Both the position numbers and the translations under genes were made by a program. A model generated the notes under the pieces. It had not been told where the DNA came from. It saw nothing but the letters and a program-made list of their open reading frames with translations, and ran no database searches. This document shows, one piece after another, positions 44,532 through 53,880 of a stretch of 55,299 nucleotides of DNA; the first letter of the stretch is position 1; each line of letters begins with the position of its first letter. Origin of the DNA: an uncultured Cellvibrionales bacterium (lineage in GTDB: Bacteria > Pseudomonadota > Gammaproteobacteria > Pseudomonadales > Dasaniaceae). The stretch spans positions 1-55,299 of the forward strand of contig CAJVZD010000027.1 in the NCBI GenBank assembly GCA_913019905.1. The letters are read 5' to 3'.

Positions 44532-44945
44532 TTATTGGGCAAAATCTACTGCGTACTTGGAGATCCACTCAGCAGCGGCCTCCTCACCGTTTATCGACCG
44601 GCCTTCTTTCTCGAAAATCATATTCTTATAGTGCTCTATTTGACAAACCTGTTGCACCATACGAGATCTAAACGCTTCTTCAGCACCGCTAAAATGTACA
44701 CCTACTTCAAAATGGTCGCCTTTAACCTTGCACCACATAACCTCACCCGACCCGTGATAAGGAGGAGAAACAGAAGGGATATCAATATCAACCCGACAGC
44801 CTACCTTCACTTTCTTTTCCACCTCAACGGACAACCCTCCCTGGCTCACCGTTGTCATGCAGCATTCGCTTTCTTGTTGAGGACTGATAGCTGATACCGT
44901 TACATCTATCGGAATATCGGTCGGATGCCTTACAAAACGTCTCAT
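44532..44945 (-). CDS. PilZ domain protein
   Basis: A 137-residue single-domain PilZ protein. The R-x3-R motif is at R2-R6 (MRRFVRHP). At the second c-di-GMP site, usually D/N-x-S-x-x-G, it reads T32-V-S-Q-G-G37, so the acidic or Asn residue is replaced by Thr and binding may be weaker. The beta-barrel continues through GCRVDIDIPS and VMWCKVKGDHFEVGVHF. The C-terminal helix is Glu-rich. GAGG lies 7 bases before the ATG. Likely a c-di-GMP effector for a partner such as the methyltransferase gene that follows. Confidence 0.88.
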   Translation of the reverse strand: MRRFVRHPTDIPIDVTVSAISPQQESECCMTTVSQGGLSVEVEKKVKVGCRVDIDIPSVSPPYHGSGEVMWCKVKGDHFEVGVHFSGAEEAFRSRMVQQVCQIEHYKNMIFEKEGRSINGEEAAAEWISKYAVDFAQ

Positions 44946-45019
44946 AGCGATACCTCACTAAGCATTTAAAGGGCGCTAGATCAAAGTTAATATAAGTGTA
45001 GTTTATACGGGTTTATTTA

Positions 45020-46885
45020 CTAGCTATCGAGTAGCCCCTCATAAATCGATTTCGACGGTAACTCAATATCATTTTCGTAACCTGGAATGCTGATTTTGCT
45101 ATCAGTGAAATCTATTTCTTCGCCATTGACGACGTTATGATTAAATTTATAGATAGGTAAAGCTTCGCCAAGAGTCGCTAATTCATCATAGCTTGTTGCC
45201 TTCTCTCGCACCGTTTCGTTTTTGGCCATATGGGTAGCAATGATTTTTTTACCGTGCTTTTTTGCCAACATCTGGTTAACAATGTGCGGCGCCAAAACAG
45301 TAGCGGATGCATTATTACCACCAAACCCTTTAGCGTTCAGTATCGCAGAATCCATGCCCCGCGCCCCGACGTCGAGATGTTCACTGCTAAACTGTAGATT
45401 GCTATCGTAAACATCGTCAGCGACATGGTCTATGGTCCCAATACCAGGCAAGATACCACGATCCCACAAACCCAGGGTTGCCATTAATTGGTCCCCGGCG
45501 GAAACCGCTAGAGAATGGCCCAGATAAGCTTTTATTGCCGCAACAGGCCATTTTTTCACACCAAAGACCTTTGCAGTTTCGTTTAGAATATGCGACTCAC
45601 TCACGCGATTCTGAGGGGTGCTGGTACCGTGGGCCTGCACATAAGAACGCTCTCTAATCGATTTATCTCCTAATAAGGAGCGCGCAGCCGCCATGGCTTT
45701 TGCCATCGTAATGTAGTTACCGACCCCTGGTGACGCTATCGACTTTTTAAATCCGTCGGCATTGACAAAAACATCACTGACGGCGCCGTATACGGTCGCG
45801 CCCAACTCTACGGCAAGCTCGTCATCCACCAACATAATATACTGTGAAGATTCTCCCATCGTAAACCCACAGTTACTACTAAACGGTCGTGACGCTCGAC
45901 GAAAATCGGGACTAGAACTGCCATCCAGCGCCATTAATGCCTGGTCGGTCGCAAGGGCTCCCATGGCCGTATAGCCGTCCATTACATCGGAGACAACCGG
46001 CGCTTCACTATTTCCGACCATGACCACTCTCGCGGCCCCTGTCTGAATATCGCTCACTGCTTGACGAAGATTGTACAAAAACGATGCGCATGCTCCCACG
46101 TAGGTTCCAGTATTACCCACGCTGCCTAAGACGTAGGCATTAATAAAATCAGCGGGCATTTCAGCCAGTCCGAAGGGACAATGTTTAGACGTGGTTCGTT
46201 TATCGTTATATCTGCCACCTAACATTCCGCCATGGCCGTCCTGATCCAATTGCCCCATAGCGCTCCCAGCGTACACGCTGATTTCATCAGGGGCTACTTT
46301 GCCGCATATTGTTTCCCACTCTATCCCAGTCGATAATAATGCGTCAGACGCACCATATACAGACATCTGAAGCCCTCTCGGATGACTTCTAGCTTGGTAT
46401 AGCGACCCAGGGTCAAATCCAGTGGGTAGCTGACCAGCAGCTTGCACGGGCGCGCGACGCTTTGTCGGTGTCAATAATTCAGTCTCACTTTTGATGTTAA
46501 CCCTGGAGGTACCGTCGCCGAGATCTGACACCTGCCAACCGGCAGGTAATAACTCGGGCAAATGGCGAGTTTTGCTCACAAAACTGATCGGACCATCTGA
46601 AGAGGGACTAACGACCATCCGTTTATTCCAGCTAACTTGATCGCAATCGAAAGCTGAACCCTCGACCTTTCTAATTAATGAGTGTTCGAGAATATACTGT
46701 TTCTGTTGATCAGAGAGTGATCCATTGTGTGACAACCTCATCAATCCAGCCAAGCTTTGATAGGTCTTTTCCTGTTCGCTTTTTGCTAAAGCATCCATCA
46801 CCAACCGGCGGTAACCGTGGTGAAAAGAACTTCTACCTGCTGGGTTAACTCCACCAAAACCAATGATGACGGGCAAACGGGTCAT
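45020..46885 (-). CDS. fabY: beta-ketoacyl-ACP synthase, FabY type
   Basis: 621 residues, as long as FabY of Pseudomonas and much longer than FabB/FabF/FabH. The condensing triad is visible: C266 in GACASFLYNL, H419 in QAHGTSTP and H457 in YLGHSLAVSAG. The N-terminal 150 residues (VIIGFGGVNPAGRSSFHHGYRRL) are the FabY-specific region, and KGFGGNNASATVL is the end of the thiolase fold. FabY starts fatty-acid synthesis by condensing acetyl-CoA with malonyl-ACP. It is divergent from an AraC-type regulator 128-170 bp away. Confidence 0.92.
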   Translation of the reverse strand: MTRLPVIIGFGGVNPAGRSSFHHGYRRLVMDALAKSEQEKTYQSLAGLMRLSHNGSLSDQQKQYILEHSLIRKVEGSAFDCDQVSWNKRMVVSPSSDGPISFVSKTRHLPELLPAGWQVSDLGDGTSRVNIKSETELLTPTKRRAPVQAAGQLPTGFDPGSLYQARSHPRGLQMSVYGASDALLSTGIEWETICGKVAPDEISVYAGSAMGQLDQDGHGGMLGGRYNDKRTTSKHCPFGLAEMPADFINAYVLGSVGNTGTYVGACASFLYNLRQAVSDIQTGAARVVMVGNSEAPVVSDVMDGYTAMGALATDQALMALDGSSSPDFRRASRPFSSNCGFTMGESSQYIMLVDDELAVELGATVYGAVSDVFVNADGFKKSIASPGVGNYITMAKAMAAARSLLGDKSIRERSYVQAHGTSTPQNRVSESHILNETAKVFGVKKWPVAAIKAYLGHSLAVSAGDQLMATLGLWDRGILPGIGTIDHVADDVYDSNLQFSSEHLDVGARGMDSAILNAKGFGGNNASATVLAPHIVNQMLAKKHGKKIIATHMAKNETVREKATSYDELATLGEALPIYKFNHNVVNGEEIDFTDSKISIPGYENDIELPSKSIYEGLLDS

Positions 46886-47058
46886 ATTATTCTCGCTAAT
46901 AAATAGTTTTATGGGCGCCGCGGGTAAATAAACAGCGCGACAACTCCTACTGTCTTTTCTGCACCCATATTAACTCGCTCTTCATATATAAAATAAAACA
47001 ATTACGCCATATAATGTTATTATTTAGCCAACGATTAACCCACGCTACGGTCACTCCA

Positions 47059-48045
47059 ATGCAACACATTACCGTTCTGGCGCTACCGGAATCACTTTGC
47101 TCCAGCATCAGCCTTCCGGTCGAAATGTTGAATGCCGCCAATGACTTGGCGCGCAGCCGAAACCGTCACTATCCGGCTCTACAAATCGACATTGTCAGCG
47201 AGAAAACGGGACTATCGAAAACAGCGGGGGGTCTAAGCATAAATTGCACAGCCATTTATAAAGATATTAAAAAAACCGACTTATTAATTTTACCCGCCCT
47301 GTGGCGCAACCCTTCCAGAGTGCTACAGCGCAATAAAGCGTTGCTGCCATGGATACAGGACCTTGCTGCGGGAGGCGCTTTACTCTGCGCGGTCGGCACG
47401 AGCAGCTGTTTTTTAGCGGAAGCGGGACTACTCGACGAAAAACCCGCCACCACTCATTGGCATTTCTGCGATACTTTTGCTAAACGATACCCTCGAGTTG
47501 ATTTAAAAAGAGACTACCTTATCACCCAGGCCGGTAATATCTATTGTGCCGGTAGTGCGAACTCTGTAGCAGATTTAACCGTCCATCTTGCTGGAAGATT
47601 CTACGGACAAGACATTGCGAAAGCGGTAGAAGGACAGTTTTCCCCTGAAATACGACGACCTTTTGAAAACCACGCCTATGCTCAGTTTGACACCAGCTTG
47701 CACAGGGATGAAACGATTATCGATGCTCAAGAATGGCTTAGGCAACACTGTATTGAAGAGATATCTTTAAGTGATCTGGCGAATAAGTTAGATCTCAGCC
47801 CTCGAACCTTTAATCGCAGATTCAAAAAGGCAGTAGGAGTTACAGCCAACAGCTACTTACAAAACCTACGCTTAAACAACGCCAAAGAATTACTCCGGAC
47901 CAGCAATTTAAGTATTACAGAAGTTGCCGCGCGCTCAGGTTATCAGGATGACAGTTATTTTTGCCTAAGGTTTAGAAAATTAATGGGCCAAACACCATTA
48001 TCGTATCGTAAATCGGTGAGAGGCAAACTCTTCCAGTTAATTTGA
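47059..48045 (+). CDS. GlxA-type AraC regulator with DJ-1/PfpI domain
   Basis: About 328 residues. The N-terminal half is a DJ-1/PfpI-like domain (ITVLALPESLCSSISLPVEMLNAAND, then LLILPALWRNPSRVLQRNKALLPWIQDL and AGGALLCAVGTSSCFLAEAGLLD), inactive as an amidase but used for ligand sensing. The C-terminal half is an AraC helix-turn-helix pair (ISLSDLANKLDLSPRTFNRRFKKAVGVTANSYLQNLRL, EVAARSGYQDDSYFCLRFRKLMGQTPLSYRK). The ATG at 47059 sits at the start of the domain; an in-frame ATG at 47014 is possible. Position next to fabY suggests a link to fatty-acid synthesis. Confidence 0.88.
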   Translation: MQHITVLALPESLCSSISLPVEMLNAANDLARSRNRHYPALQIDIVSEKTGLSKTAGGLSINCTAIYKDIKKTDLLILPALWRNPSRVLQRNKALLPWIQDLAAGGALLCAVGTSSCFLAEAGLLDEKPATTHWHFCDTFAKRYPRVDLKRDYLITQAGNIYCAGSANSVADLTVHLAGRFYGQDIAKAVEGQFSPEIRRPFENHAYAQFDTSLHRDETIIDAQEWLRQHCIEEISLSDLANKLDLSPRTFNRRFKKAVGVTANSYLQNLRLNNAKELLRTSNLSITEVAARSGYQDDSYFCLRFRKLMGQTPLSYRKSVRGKLFQLI

Positions 48046-48125
48046 GATCACAGACAGATCGAATTACTCCAGGAATTGACGCTCTAGATCACACCGCAAA
48101 AATTAAGACGACTAAGAGCCCACCG

Positions 48126-49472
48126 CTAAGCGACAACGCTTTGGATAAAAGCCGCCAAAATAAGTACTGGACAAACAAACCTCACATAATGTGGCCAAAT
48201 TTTCCAAAATAAAGATTTTTCTATGTCGGGGTGACCCGATTGAATCTCCTTCAACAAAGTATTTCTGTGCCAAACCCAGCCGGCAAAAATACATAACATG
48301 ACACCGAGCAACGGCTGGCTGTAAACGGTGGTCAAATTAATGACAAAATCAAACAGAAGCTCAAAATTCACCAGAATTATTGAAGATATACCAAATACAA
48401 TTGACCCTATTACTATCGTAGCTTTGACGCGACCAGAGGATGTTTCCTCTGCCGCAAGAGCAACGGGAACTTCCAACATAGATATTGAAGAAGTTAATGA
48501 AGCAATTGTCATTAAACTAAAAAAAGCAAACGCAACAAGCAAGCCCGCGCTGCCCATAGAACTAAAAAGGGACGGTAAGACTTGGAAAATCAAATCGGGA
48601 CCAGCGATCAGTAGACCGGAGTCAGAAAAGACCTCTGCGCCATTATATTTCGCGACGTAAATGGCGGGAATAATCAGTAATCCAGCGGTAAATGCGATAC
48701 TGGCGTCGATAAGCGTAACAGCAGCGCCTAATTTGGGAAGACTTTCATCCTTTCCTAAATAAGATCCATAAATTAGCATTGTTCCCACACCCAGCGACAG
48801 AGAAAAAAACGCCTGTCCCATTGCGTCAATTATCAGCGCCGGATTGATCTGAGAGAAATCCGGCACCAAATAGATCTCTAGGCCCTCGCTTGCTCCTTCT
48901 TGAGTGGTCACGTAAATAATAAGTGATATCAATATAACGATCAGCATTGGCATCAATCGAGTCGACCATTTCTCGATTCCCCCTTCTACTCCACTGGCAA
49001 CAATACTCATTGTAAGAGTCATGAAAAGAGCCATAAAAATCATATTTCGCTCAAAACTAAACGTTGTCAACCAGCTGCTCACCGAGTCCAAGCCAATCGT
49101 GCTTGTGATCGATTCCAGTAAAAAAGCAACCATCCAGCCAGCGACGATCGCATAGAAACTTAAAATCAAACTGGCGATAATTACACCGGTAAAACCAACG
49201 CCAGTGGCTATTGCCTTACTCGCTGCACCGGGGGATATAAGTCTTAAAGCAGTCACCATATTAGCCCGTGCATACCGCCCAATGATTAGCTCAGCCATTA
49301 ACGCGGGGTAGGCGAGAAACAAAGCCATTGAAAAATAGACAACAACGAAAGCGGCGCCCCCATTACTGGCTGTTTGCGTTGGGAAACCCCAGATATTACC
49401 CAGCCCAATAGCCGAACCAGCAGCAGCCATGACGAAACCAGTTTTAGAGGAAAATTGTTCTCTGGAGGACAT
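48126..49472 (-). CDS. sodium-dependent transporter, NSS/SNF family
   Basis: A 448-residue membrane protein with about eleven spans and the LeuT-type fold. TM1 has the unwound GSAIGLGNIWGFPTQTASNGGAAFVVVYF sequence that binds sodium and substrate. Further marks are AMGQAFFSLSLGVGTMLIYGSYL (TM6) and VAFAFFSLMTIASLTSSISMLEVPVA (TM8, serines for Na2). It imports amino acids or related amines with sodium. The ATG at 49472 is preferred over a TTG two codons earlier. It may share a regulator with the TonB receptor upstream, but the gap is 200 bp and a hairpin intervenes. Confidence 0.92.
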   Translation of the reverse strand: MSSREQFSSKTGFVMAAAGSAIGLGNIWGFPTQTASNGGAAFVVVYFSMALFLAYPALMAELIIGRYARANMVTALRLISPGAASKAIATGVGFTGVIIASLILSFYAIVAGWMVAFLLESITSTIGLDSVSSWLTTFSFERNMIFMALFMTLTMSIVASGVEGGIEKWSTRLMPMLIVILISLIIYVTTQEGASEGLEIYLVPDFSQINPALIIDAMGQAFFSLSLGVGTMLIYGSYLGKDESLPKLGAAVTLIDASIAFTAGLLIIPAIYVAKYNGAEVFSDSGLLIAGPDLIFQVLPSLFSSMGSAGLLVAFAFFSLMTIASLTSSISMLEVPVALAAEETSSGRVKATIVIGSIVFGISSIILVNFELLFDFVINLTTVYSQPLLGVMLCIFAGWVWHRNTLLKEIQSGHPDIEKSLFWKIWPHYVRFVCPVLILAAFIQSVVA

Positions 49473-49618
49473 ACACAAGACCCATTTAATTATTATTAGT
49501 CAAACTTAGTATTTGGTAGGTCGGATATTACGGCATGATCCCTCGCTCGGCAATTGACAGGCGAAATATAACGACGATTATTGTCAGAACAGGGAGAATT
49601 TCGAAGGGAAGAGAAACA

Positions 49619-49648
49619 GAGTAGGTCCTGAAATATCACGACCTACTC
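49619..49648 (-). terminator. terminator-like hairpin after TonB-dependent receptor gene
   Basis: A 9-bp perfect stem (GAGTAGGTC and complement) with a 12-nt loop begins 27 bases after the receptor stop. On the minus strand it is followed by the T-rich TGTTTCTCTT. Likely the receptor's terminator. Confidence 0.65.
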
Positions 49649-49674
49649 TTAAACGATTGTCAGTTAGACTTTTT

Positions 49675-51966
49675 TTAGAAACTGTAGCTCGCTGAAACGC
49701 CGACTGTTCTCGGTCTATTTCGAACGGTTCGATCATAGCCTGGTAGATTGAACACAATCGCATCATTGTAAGTGTAAATTGCTTCCTCATCGGTTAAGTT
49801 GTCGATGAATACAGCAGCTTTCCAGTTACCACCACTGATGTATCCAACCCGAAGGTCAACCAAGGTATAATCTGGTTTGACATTACCGGACTCTAGCGGA
49901 ATATTTGAAACATCTGTGCTGGAAGAACCGGCAATTTCGAGAGAGTCATCGACATAACTGACACTGCCAAAGATAAACAATTCACCGTCACCTAATTCCT
50001 GCGTCCAATCGGCTGAAACCGACCACGTCAGTTCAGGGACGTCGGCTAATAGATCTCCGTCTTCAATACCTGCTGCGGACACGGTCTCAGTAAACTCAGC
50101 TTCGGTGTAACCGAAACCCGCATTAACGGTTAAGTTTTCGTTAATGGCTGCAGTCACTTCCACTTCCATTCCTTGTGATAAAGCTTCTCCAGCATTAGCG
50201 GTGAAACTAAATCCGCACGTTCCGCTGGTTGGAAGTTTTTGTTGGATATCGGTCCACTCAATTCGATAAACTGAGGCGTTTACCCGCAAGTAGTCGGTTG
50301 GCTCTGTCTTTATCCCAAGCTCAACGTTTTCAACCGAGTCACCCGCGTACGAAGTCGGGTTTCCGGAAATACCTAACGCATTAAGGTCCTGATCACAGGC
50401 AAATGCCAAAGCGTTGTTGGGATCAGTACTTCTGGGAATTGAACGGTTACCACCACCGGGCCGCGTAGCATCAGACATAGAAACATAAGCTTGACCATCA
50501 TCAGAGTAGTCCCATGACAGAGTCACTCTATAGTTGGCCTCCTCGTCGGACGCATTAACGTCCAGCGTACTCGCCTGCGCCTCTGTTAAGCCCAACGCAC
50601 CGGGGTTATACACCAAACCCCAGTCTTCTTTATGTTGGCTGAAGTCGTAGTCGAGCATTCGAAAACCAACGGTGAGATTAAGGTTTTCCGCAAAATCCAT
50701 GCTACCTTCACCGAAAATCGCACTTTCGTCATACTTGCTCTGATCTTTGGTGTTCGCCAGACCATTCGGAGTGACATATTCAAATCCCCGAGACATAGTG
50801 TAATCGGCATTAACTTCCGCGTCTTTATTGTAAATGCCGACGACCCACTGAAAACTATTATCATTATTTGAAGATAAACGAGCCTCGAAAGTTTCATCGA
50901 CGAGCGTGACGGTTTCGTCAACGAAAGCTGCAGCTGAAGGCATGCCATAACTAAAGCCAAAAGCGCTTTCTAAGGCTATAACCGCATCCGTCATATCTTC
51001 TGAATTGACAAAATCCCGGTCCATTTTAGAAAAATTAATTAGCAATGAAATGCCGTCAAACTCACTACCAATCGTAAGACTTGTTAAGGTAAATTCATCG
51101 TCGAACAGCTCGGGGCCGTTAAAAGGACGAATCTGGCTATCGGAACTTAGCGGACCGTCATAATTTGGCTTACCGTCCATTTCCATCGTTTGAGTGAAAT
51201 AGGAAGGTTGGATATAGGTATCGTCCGTTAACTGATACCGTAACGAAGCTCGCAACGATTCGGTTTCTTCGGTATTTACATCTTCAGCAACACCGCCATC
51301 AAACACGCGATCAATATAGCCACTATTGTCTGTAGTTGATCCGACAACTCGCAGCGCTAAAGTATCGGTGAGCACGATATTGGCCATTCCATGCACGGTT
51401 TGATTTAAACCGCCGTCGGTTGTAGACGAAACTTCGCCCGCCAACTTCCCTTCGTTTTCTTCAAGATTGGGCTGTCCAGTTATCAAACGAACTGTGCCTC
51501 CCATCGAACTGGAACCGAAAAGAGTACCTTGTGGGCCTCGTAATACCTCGACACGATCAAGGTCAAACAACTTAGGGCTAACGACTGTTTGAGCAAAAGA
51601 AGTCGATGAACCTGATGAAATACTTGAAATTGGCATCTCGTCGATATAGTAACTAACCGTTGGCGCAAAACCGGTAGCCGCCGATATACCGCGAATATTC
51701 AACTTCGTCCGACCCGGTCCGGAAGACTTTAACGAGAGCGAAGGAACCGATCCGATCAGATCGTCAAAATCCTGCACGCCTCTATCTTCAAGCCGATCGC
51801 CAGTAATAGCGCTGATGCTAATGGGAATATCCTGGACAGACGCCGAACGCTTAGTCGCCGTAACCAAAACTTCCTCTAAGATCACATCTTGTGCAGATAC
51901 GGAAGTTGTCGTTAGCGATGCCATTACAACGGGCAACAGCAACCGCTTCCCTTTAAAACTCTTCAT
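49675..51966 (-). CDS. TonB-dependent outer-membrane receptor
   Basis: 763 residues. A signal peptide (MKSFKGKRLLLPVVMASLTT to VSAQ) is followed by a TonB-box-like stretch EEVLVTATKR, a plug domain (residues 30-150: SVQDIPISISAITGD, VLRGPQGTLFGSSSMGGTVRLIT) and a 22-strand barrel ending with VGVSASYSF and a C-terminal Phe. The plug's RGPQGTLFGSSSMGG is the form common in receptors for plant or marine organics and siderophores alike. Substrate unknown. GGGGG lies 5 bases before the ATG. No TonB, ExbB or ExbD gene adjoins it. No Fur box was recognised upstream. Confidence 0.93.
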   Translation of the reverse strand: MKSFKGKRLLLPVVMASLTTTSVSAQDVILEEVLVTATKRSASVQDIPISISAITGDRLEDRGVQDFDDLIGSVPSLSLKSSGPGRTKLNIRGISAATGFAPTVSYYIDEMPISSISSGSSTSFAQTVVSPKLFDLDRVEVLRGPQGTLFGSSSMGGTVRLITGQPNLEENEGKLAGEVSSTTDGGLNQTVHGMANIVLTDTLALRVVGSTTDNSGYIDRVFDGGVAEDVNTEETESLRASLRYQLTDDTYIQPSYFTQTMEMDGKPNYDGPLSSDSQIRPFNGPELFDDEFTLTSLTIGSEFDGISLLINFSKMDRDFVNSEDMTDAVIALESAFGFSYGMPSAAAFVDETVTLVDETFEARLSSNNDNSFQWVVGIYNKDAEVNADYTMSRGFEYVTPNGLANTKDQSKYDESAIFGEGSMDFAENLNLTVGFRMLDYDFSQHKEDWGLVYNPGALGLTEAQASTLDVNASDEEANYRVTLSWDYSDDGQAYVSMSDATRPGGGNRSIPRSTDPNNALAFACDQDLNALGISGNPTSYAGDSVENVELGIKTEPTDYLRVNASVYRIEWTDIQQKLPTSGTCGFSFTANAGEALSQGMEVEVTAAINENLTVNAGFGYTEAEFTETVSAAGIEDGDLLADVPELTWSVSADWTQELGDGELFIFGSVSYVDDSLEIAGSSSTDVSNIPLESGNVKPDYTLVDLRVGYISGGNWKAAVFIDNLTDEEAIYTYNDAIVFNLPGYDRTVRNRPRTVGVSASYSF

Positions 51967-52577
51967 ATAAATCCCCCTAACGACAATAAGTCAATTTCAA
52001 TTTTTTTTGTTTAGTTTCATTTAACAATCAATCCGAAAAACATGTCAAATCAAACTGTCTAAATCCCGTGGCTACCGACAGCCACCTCTTCCAACGATTA
52101 TTTGTCTAGCGAGCACATGGAGTGGTATCAAAAACCCAAATCCCTAATGGAAATAAAGCATGTTTTTCCCATTTGCGCAAAGATAACTTACTCCGTCGCG
52201 CGAACGTGCACCAATCCGTTATTCTAACACCAGTGACTTGATGTTAACAAACCCCGAATCGAGTTTTACGACCTTTTATTTTGGTCCTCGAAATAGTCCC
52301 TGGGATTGGGCCGGAGAGAGAGTCGGGGATAGTACCAGGGCACACCTCCTACTTATTGAACATCAATCCTTCTACATCGCCTATTACAAGACAATTCTAG
52401 GCTTTCAGATCAAACAACGAGCAGTGATATCGTGAGATCGGGCATTAAATAACAATTGAATTCATCAGCTGGCAGCACTTGAATCTACCCAACCGCTGTG
52501 GCTAAATATGCGTCCTTATTTTAGGCGGTATTATTGGGCAATCTGCCCCGAGTACAATCCAGCAACAGGAACTGAAT
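51967..52577. other. divergent non-coding stretch between TonB receptor and thiolase
   Basis: About 610 bases holding the promoters of both genes. No RNA gene, dyad or credible small ORF was recognised. Confidence 0.4.
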
Positions 52578-53759
52578 ATGTCTGAAGATACAGTTGTCAT
52601 TGTCAGCGGCGCACGCACTCCTATGGGCGGTTTACAAGGCAGTCTAAGTACCGTTACTGCCGTCGAATTGGGGACTACCGCCATCAAGGCTGCAGTTGAG
52701 CGCTCCGGAATCGAGGCTGGCGATATTGACGAAGTCATCATGGGCTGCGTTTTACCCGCAGGACTAAAACAAGGCCCCGCAAGACAAGCGGCAATTCATG
52801 GCGGCCTGCCAAACACGGTTGGCGCAGTTACCATTAATAAACTGTGCGGCTCAGGCATGCAGGCAACGATCTTTGCCCACGACCAAATCAAAGCGGGAAC
52901 GTGCAAAATAGCACTTGCTGGTGGTATGGAGAGCATGAGCAATGCCCCTCATTTGCTCCCTAACGCCAGAGGCGGCGTCGGAACGGGTGAAAAAACCATC
53001 TACGACCACATGTTTATCGACGGACTTTCAGACGCCTATACCGGCGGCATGATGGGAAGTTTCGCGCAGTCGACAGCAGACGATAAAAGCATAAGCCGTG
53101 AGGACATGGATGAGTATGCCATTCGATCAACTAAAAGAGCACAAGCAGCGATTTCTGCTGGCCACTTGACCTCGGAGATGGCTCCCGTGACCATCAGCAG
53201 CCGAAAGGGTGACGTAATTGTCGACGTGGACGAACAACCAGGAAAAGCACAACTCGACAAGATACCATTACTTCGCGCAGCGTTTGCGAAAGACGGCACC
53301 ATTACAGCCGCCAACTCCAGTTCGATATCTGATGGTGCTTCGGCGCTAATATTAACCAGTGGGTCGGAAGCAAGTGCTCGCGGATTAAAGCCGTTAGCAC
53401 GAATTGTGGCACACGCTCGCAACTCTCATCAGCCAGAAATGTTTACCACGGCACCGATTGGTGCCATTGAAAAAGTCCTGACTAAAGCAGGATGGGCAAA
53501 GACAGATGTCGACCTGTGGGAAATCAACGAAGCCTTTGCCATGGTCACAATGCTGGCAATTCGCGGTTTAGACCTTGATCCAGAAAAGGTAAATATCTAC
53601 GGCGGCGCGTGTGCTCAGGGGCACCCAATTGGCTCAACGGGATCTAGAATCATTGTTACTTTGATGAACGCTCTACGCCAACAGGGAAAATCAAAAGGTG
53701 TTGCGGCGTTATGTATTGGCGGCGGTGAGGCACTGGCGGTCGCAATAGAAATAATCTAG
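52578..53759 (+). CDS. acetyl-CoA C-acetyltransferase (thiolase)
   Basis: A 393-residue biosynthetic-type thiolase. The nucleophile is C90 in NKLCGSGMQA, the His is in GGACAQGHPIGSTGSR, and the second Cys is C379 in CIGGGEALAVAIE. Length and motifs fit acetoacetyl-CoA thiolase (AtoB/PhaA). It joins two acetyl-CoA to acetoacetyl-CoA or cleaves in reverse. AGGA lies 7 bases before the ATG. No reductase or PHA synthase is next to it, so degradation of acetoacetyl-CoA or a ketone is as likely as polymer synthesis. It converges on a hydrolase gene. Confidence 0.95.
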   Translation: MSEDTVVIVSGARTPMGGLQGSLSTVTAVELGTTAIKAAVERSGIEAGDIDEVIMGCVLPAGLKQGPARQAAIHGGLPNTVGAVTINKLCGSGMQATIFAHDQIKAGTCKIALAGGMESMSNAPHLLPNARGGVGTGEKTIYDHMFIDGLSDAYTGGMMGSFAQSTADDKSISREDMDEYAIRSTKRAQAAISAGHLTSEMAPVTISSRKGDVIVDVDEQPGKAQLDKIPLLRAAFAKDGTITAANSSSISDGASALILTSGSEASARGLKPLARIVAHARNSHQPEMFTTAPIGAIEKVLTKAGWAKTDVDLWEINEAFAMVTMLAIRGLDLDPEKVNIYGGACAQGHPIGSTGSRIIVTLMNALRQQGKSKGVAALCIGGGEALAVAIEII

Positions 53760-53782
53760 CCCCTTAGCGCTACTGTGATGAT

Positions 53783-53820
53783 TTCGCTATAAATTCAGGT
53801 TTCGTGAGTTTCATAGCGAA
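53783..53820. terminator. hairpin between thiolase and hydrolase genes
   Basis: An 8-bp stem (TTCGCTAT and ATAGCGAA) with a 22-nt loop follows the thiolase stop, ahead of a TTTAAAA stretch. Weak; may act for either convergent gene. Confidence 0.35.
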
Positions 53821-53880
53821 TCGTTTAAAAGAACGGCGTGATGAGAAGATCTAAGGCAAAAGGAAGCTCGTCAATAGGCC

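Noticed and set aside
53036..53422. Minus-strand frame inside the thiolase gene
   Set aside because: A shadow of the thiolase reading frame, which has all catalytic motifs.
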